Shown here piece by piece: positions 62,541 through 64,000 of a stretch of DNA of 64,000 nucleotides (the stretch's first letter is position 1; the number at the start of each line of letters is the position of its first letter). The translations under genes and the position numbers were made by a program. The notes under the pieces are model-generated. The model ran no database searches. It was not told the origin of the DNA and saw nothing but the letters and a program-made list of their open reading frames with translations. The DNA is from Lepidostoma basale (lineage: Eukaryota > Arthropoda > Insecta > Trichoptera > Lepidostomatidae): positions 62,001 to 126,000 of the forward strand of contig JAHDVF020001052.1 in the NCBI GenBank assembly GCA_022606425.2, written 5' to 3'.

Positions 62541-62725
62541 ATGACTAAGTTAATTAATACAAATGAAAACGTCTGTTTTCTAGAAGTTTTATTATATTTC
62601 ATGTGAATGACATGTTTCGCCTGTCTAAGACATTGTCAAATGTTATTTCAGACTATTCAGACAAAACATGTCATTCACATAAAATATAATAAATTTTCTA
62701 GAAAACAGACATTTTCATTTGTATG
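62540..62725. repeat. Hammerhead repeat family 5, inverted pair in Son intron 10
   Basis: Arms acaaatgaaaacgtctgttt (62560) and aaaacagacattttcatttg (62702) are inverted. The left motif is at 62609-62639; the right is reduced to 'aaaacatgtcattcac'. Confidence 0.8.
62609..62639 (-). ncRNA. Hammerhead-like motif, family 5 (U3/A8)
   Basis: Minus strand: UUGACAA box, extra U, stem II GUCU.../...AGGC, GAAA, ACAUGU, C17. Antisense to Son. Confidence 0.6.
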
Positions 62726-64000
62726 GAGATTAGGACCCCCGTCTATGATTTTTCATTTGCACAACCGAACCAAATCACAACTAATGTTCCATAAATATAC
62801 CATAAGTCCTTTTAAATTTAATGCAATGTGGTAATTAAATGGCATCGTATAAACTTTACTGGTAATGGTCATATTAAAATTTGGTCATGATGAAAACTGA
62901 AATCAGAAAGTTTATTTGGTTATCTGATATGTGTGGAGGGTGAATGCCAGAGCAAAGGTAATATTGTTTGCTGCGGTAATATTTCTGTCTCGGACAGGGA
63001 AACAAAGCACACCTGAATATTTGTTACAGGCGTCTTTCAGTGACAGGCTTCATATCCGTACGCGAGTACCGGGGTAATGTTACATTAGGTGAAGCCACCG
63101 TCGGGCGGCCGGAGCCATCTGTGGTAGGTGAGTTCCTCTGTTGCGATAGCTTTGTCCCCCTCACTCACCTTCCCTAGTGTACCCCAAGGGACAAAGCTGG
63201 CAACACTGGTTTCAAACGGATAATATTACTATTTGTCTTCGGTGAACGCAAAACATCTCATCAAATAGTATACTTGATTGTGTGTTCCTCTTCTTAACTT
63301 CAAATTGCATGATTTATGTCATTTTACTTTTTAATCTTTTGTTCTAGATACGGAAATTAATATTGAAAAAGATGTTACAATTCACTTTTTTTTTGTTTTG
63401 CTTGTTGAATAAATCTCTTCGATAATTATATCATATGATTGCATATCTGAGAGAAATGTTTACTTGTTTAAATATATCTGATTATTTTCAATGATTTAGA
63501 TTATTTCTCATATTATTCGCTGCTAGAGAAACATATGCATCCGTGATAAGTGCACAAGTCAGATAGGTTAATAACACTAACCCTTTTTTTAAATTAATAA
63601 ATGATGTTACTTTATTTTGGACATCTAAGTAATTAATTAATACAAATGAAAACATCTGTTTTCTATAAGTTTTATTATATTTTATGTAAATGACATAACT
63701 AATTGTTTGTACATCAAAACTCAAATAAGTATTGATAATTACAGTTGTTTTATAGTAATTTCTTTCAGTTAAATTCATAGTCTATGAATTGAACTGACCT
63801 ATGTCTCCACCCAAATAGATATGATTAAAAAGAATGACACTGGAATATAATGAAACAAATTATGTAAGCAGTCTATAACTTATTAGTGCCTTCAAGTTTT
63901 ATTAACCTATTGATTTGCCACATATTGTTAAATATCAAATTTTCATTTATCATTTCCTGTCGGTTGTGATATATTATAAAGATTATTTGGTGTGAACGCA
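62726..64000. other. Son intron 10 continued; GC-richer patch at 62930-63210
   Basis: The patch has an acceptor-like 'tatttgttacag' (63029) and a donor-like GTAG/gtgagt (63125), with one frame open between them, but the frame does not fit phase 0 after exon 10 and does not look like Son. An inverted pair agctttgtccc / gggacaaagct lies at about 63149 and 63189. 63635-63690 holds a family 5 arm fragment. Confidence 0.3.

Noticed and set aside
63030..63125. Downstream Son exon
   Set aside because: Has acceptor- and donor-like borders, but phase 0 from exon 10 hits a stop, and the open frame shows no Son, G-patch or RNA-binding motif.
1..64000. CRISPR array, bacterial operon or rRNA
   Set aside because: No regularly spaced short repeats, no prokaryotic gene organisation and no rRNA sequence; spliced genes and insect-type transposons show a eukaryotic window.

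Overview
This is a 64 kb piece of an animal nuclear genome, almost certainly an insect and probably a lepidopteran. It is strongly AT-rich, carries short (TTAGG)n blocks (the insect telomere pentamer) at internal sites, and is packed with non-LTR retrotransposon ends, mariner and pogo relics and foldback elements. Some of the LINE ends read like tails I associate with moth and butterfly genomes, but no lineage-specific gene settles the order.

The only gene I recognise is on the plus strand at the right end: ten coding exons of Son (51778-59803, 723 codons so far), the RS-rich nuclear-speckle splicing factor. All ten exons join in frame with GT-AG introns. The expected C-terminal G-patch and double-stranded-RNA-binding exons are not seen here and should lie beyond position 64000. 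The introns hold LINE, mariner, pogo and ribozyme-repeat debris.

The left 51 kb has no recognisable host coding sequence. A CpG-rich block at 44570-44840 ends, on the minus strand, in a possible splice donor and could be the promoter and first exon of a leftward gene. Two other GC-richer, apparently single-copy blocks (32230-32545 and 46540-47060) may be regulatory. The rest is mobile-element sediment: about 25 5'-truncated pieces of one RTE/CR1-like LINE (family A) ending in TTAG-type tails; at least five pieces of a second LINE (family B) ending in GAA repeats; R1-like and other LINE ends; two tRNA-derived SINE families and a third SINE that borrows the family A tail; mariner, pogo/Tigger and TA- or TTAA-flanked non-autonomous DNA elements.

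The most interesting content is a set of short repeats, usually built as two inverted arms, that carry hammerhead self-cleaving ribozyme motifs. I count about 33 hammerhead-like motifs in at least six sequence families with different stem II and stem III sequences. All families share three features: one extra nucleotide (U or A) right after the CUGANGA box, a loop-less palindromic stem III (ACAGCUGU, ACAUGU or ACCGGU) followed by the C or U of the cleavage site, and type I topology. About ten keep the full canonical core. One family instead keeps U at position 3 and A at position 8 in seven of seven copies, which would swap the known C3-G8 core pair for U-A. Hammerheads are known in Penelope-like retroelements and in retrozymes; no reverse transcriptase or GIY-YIG reading frame of a Penelope element is present here, so these look like non-autonomous or terminal pieces.
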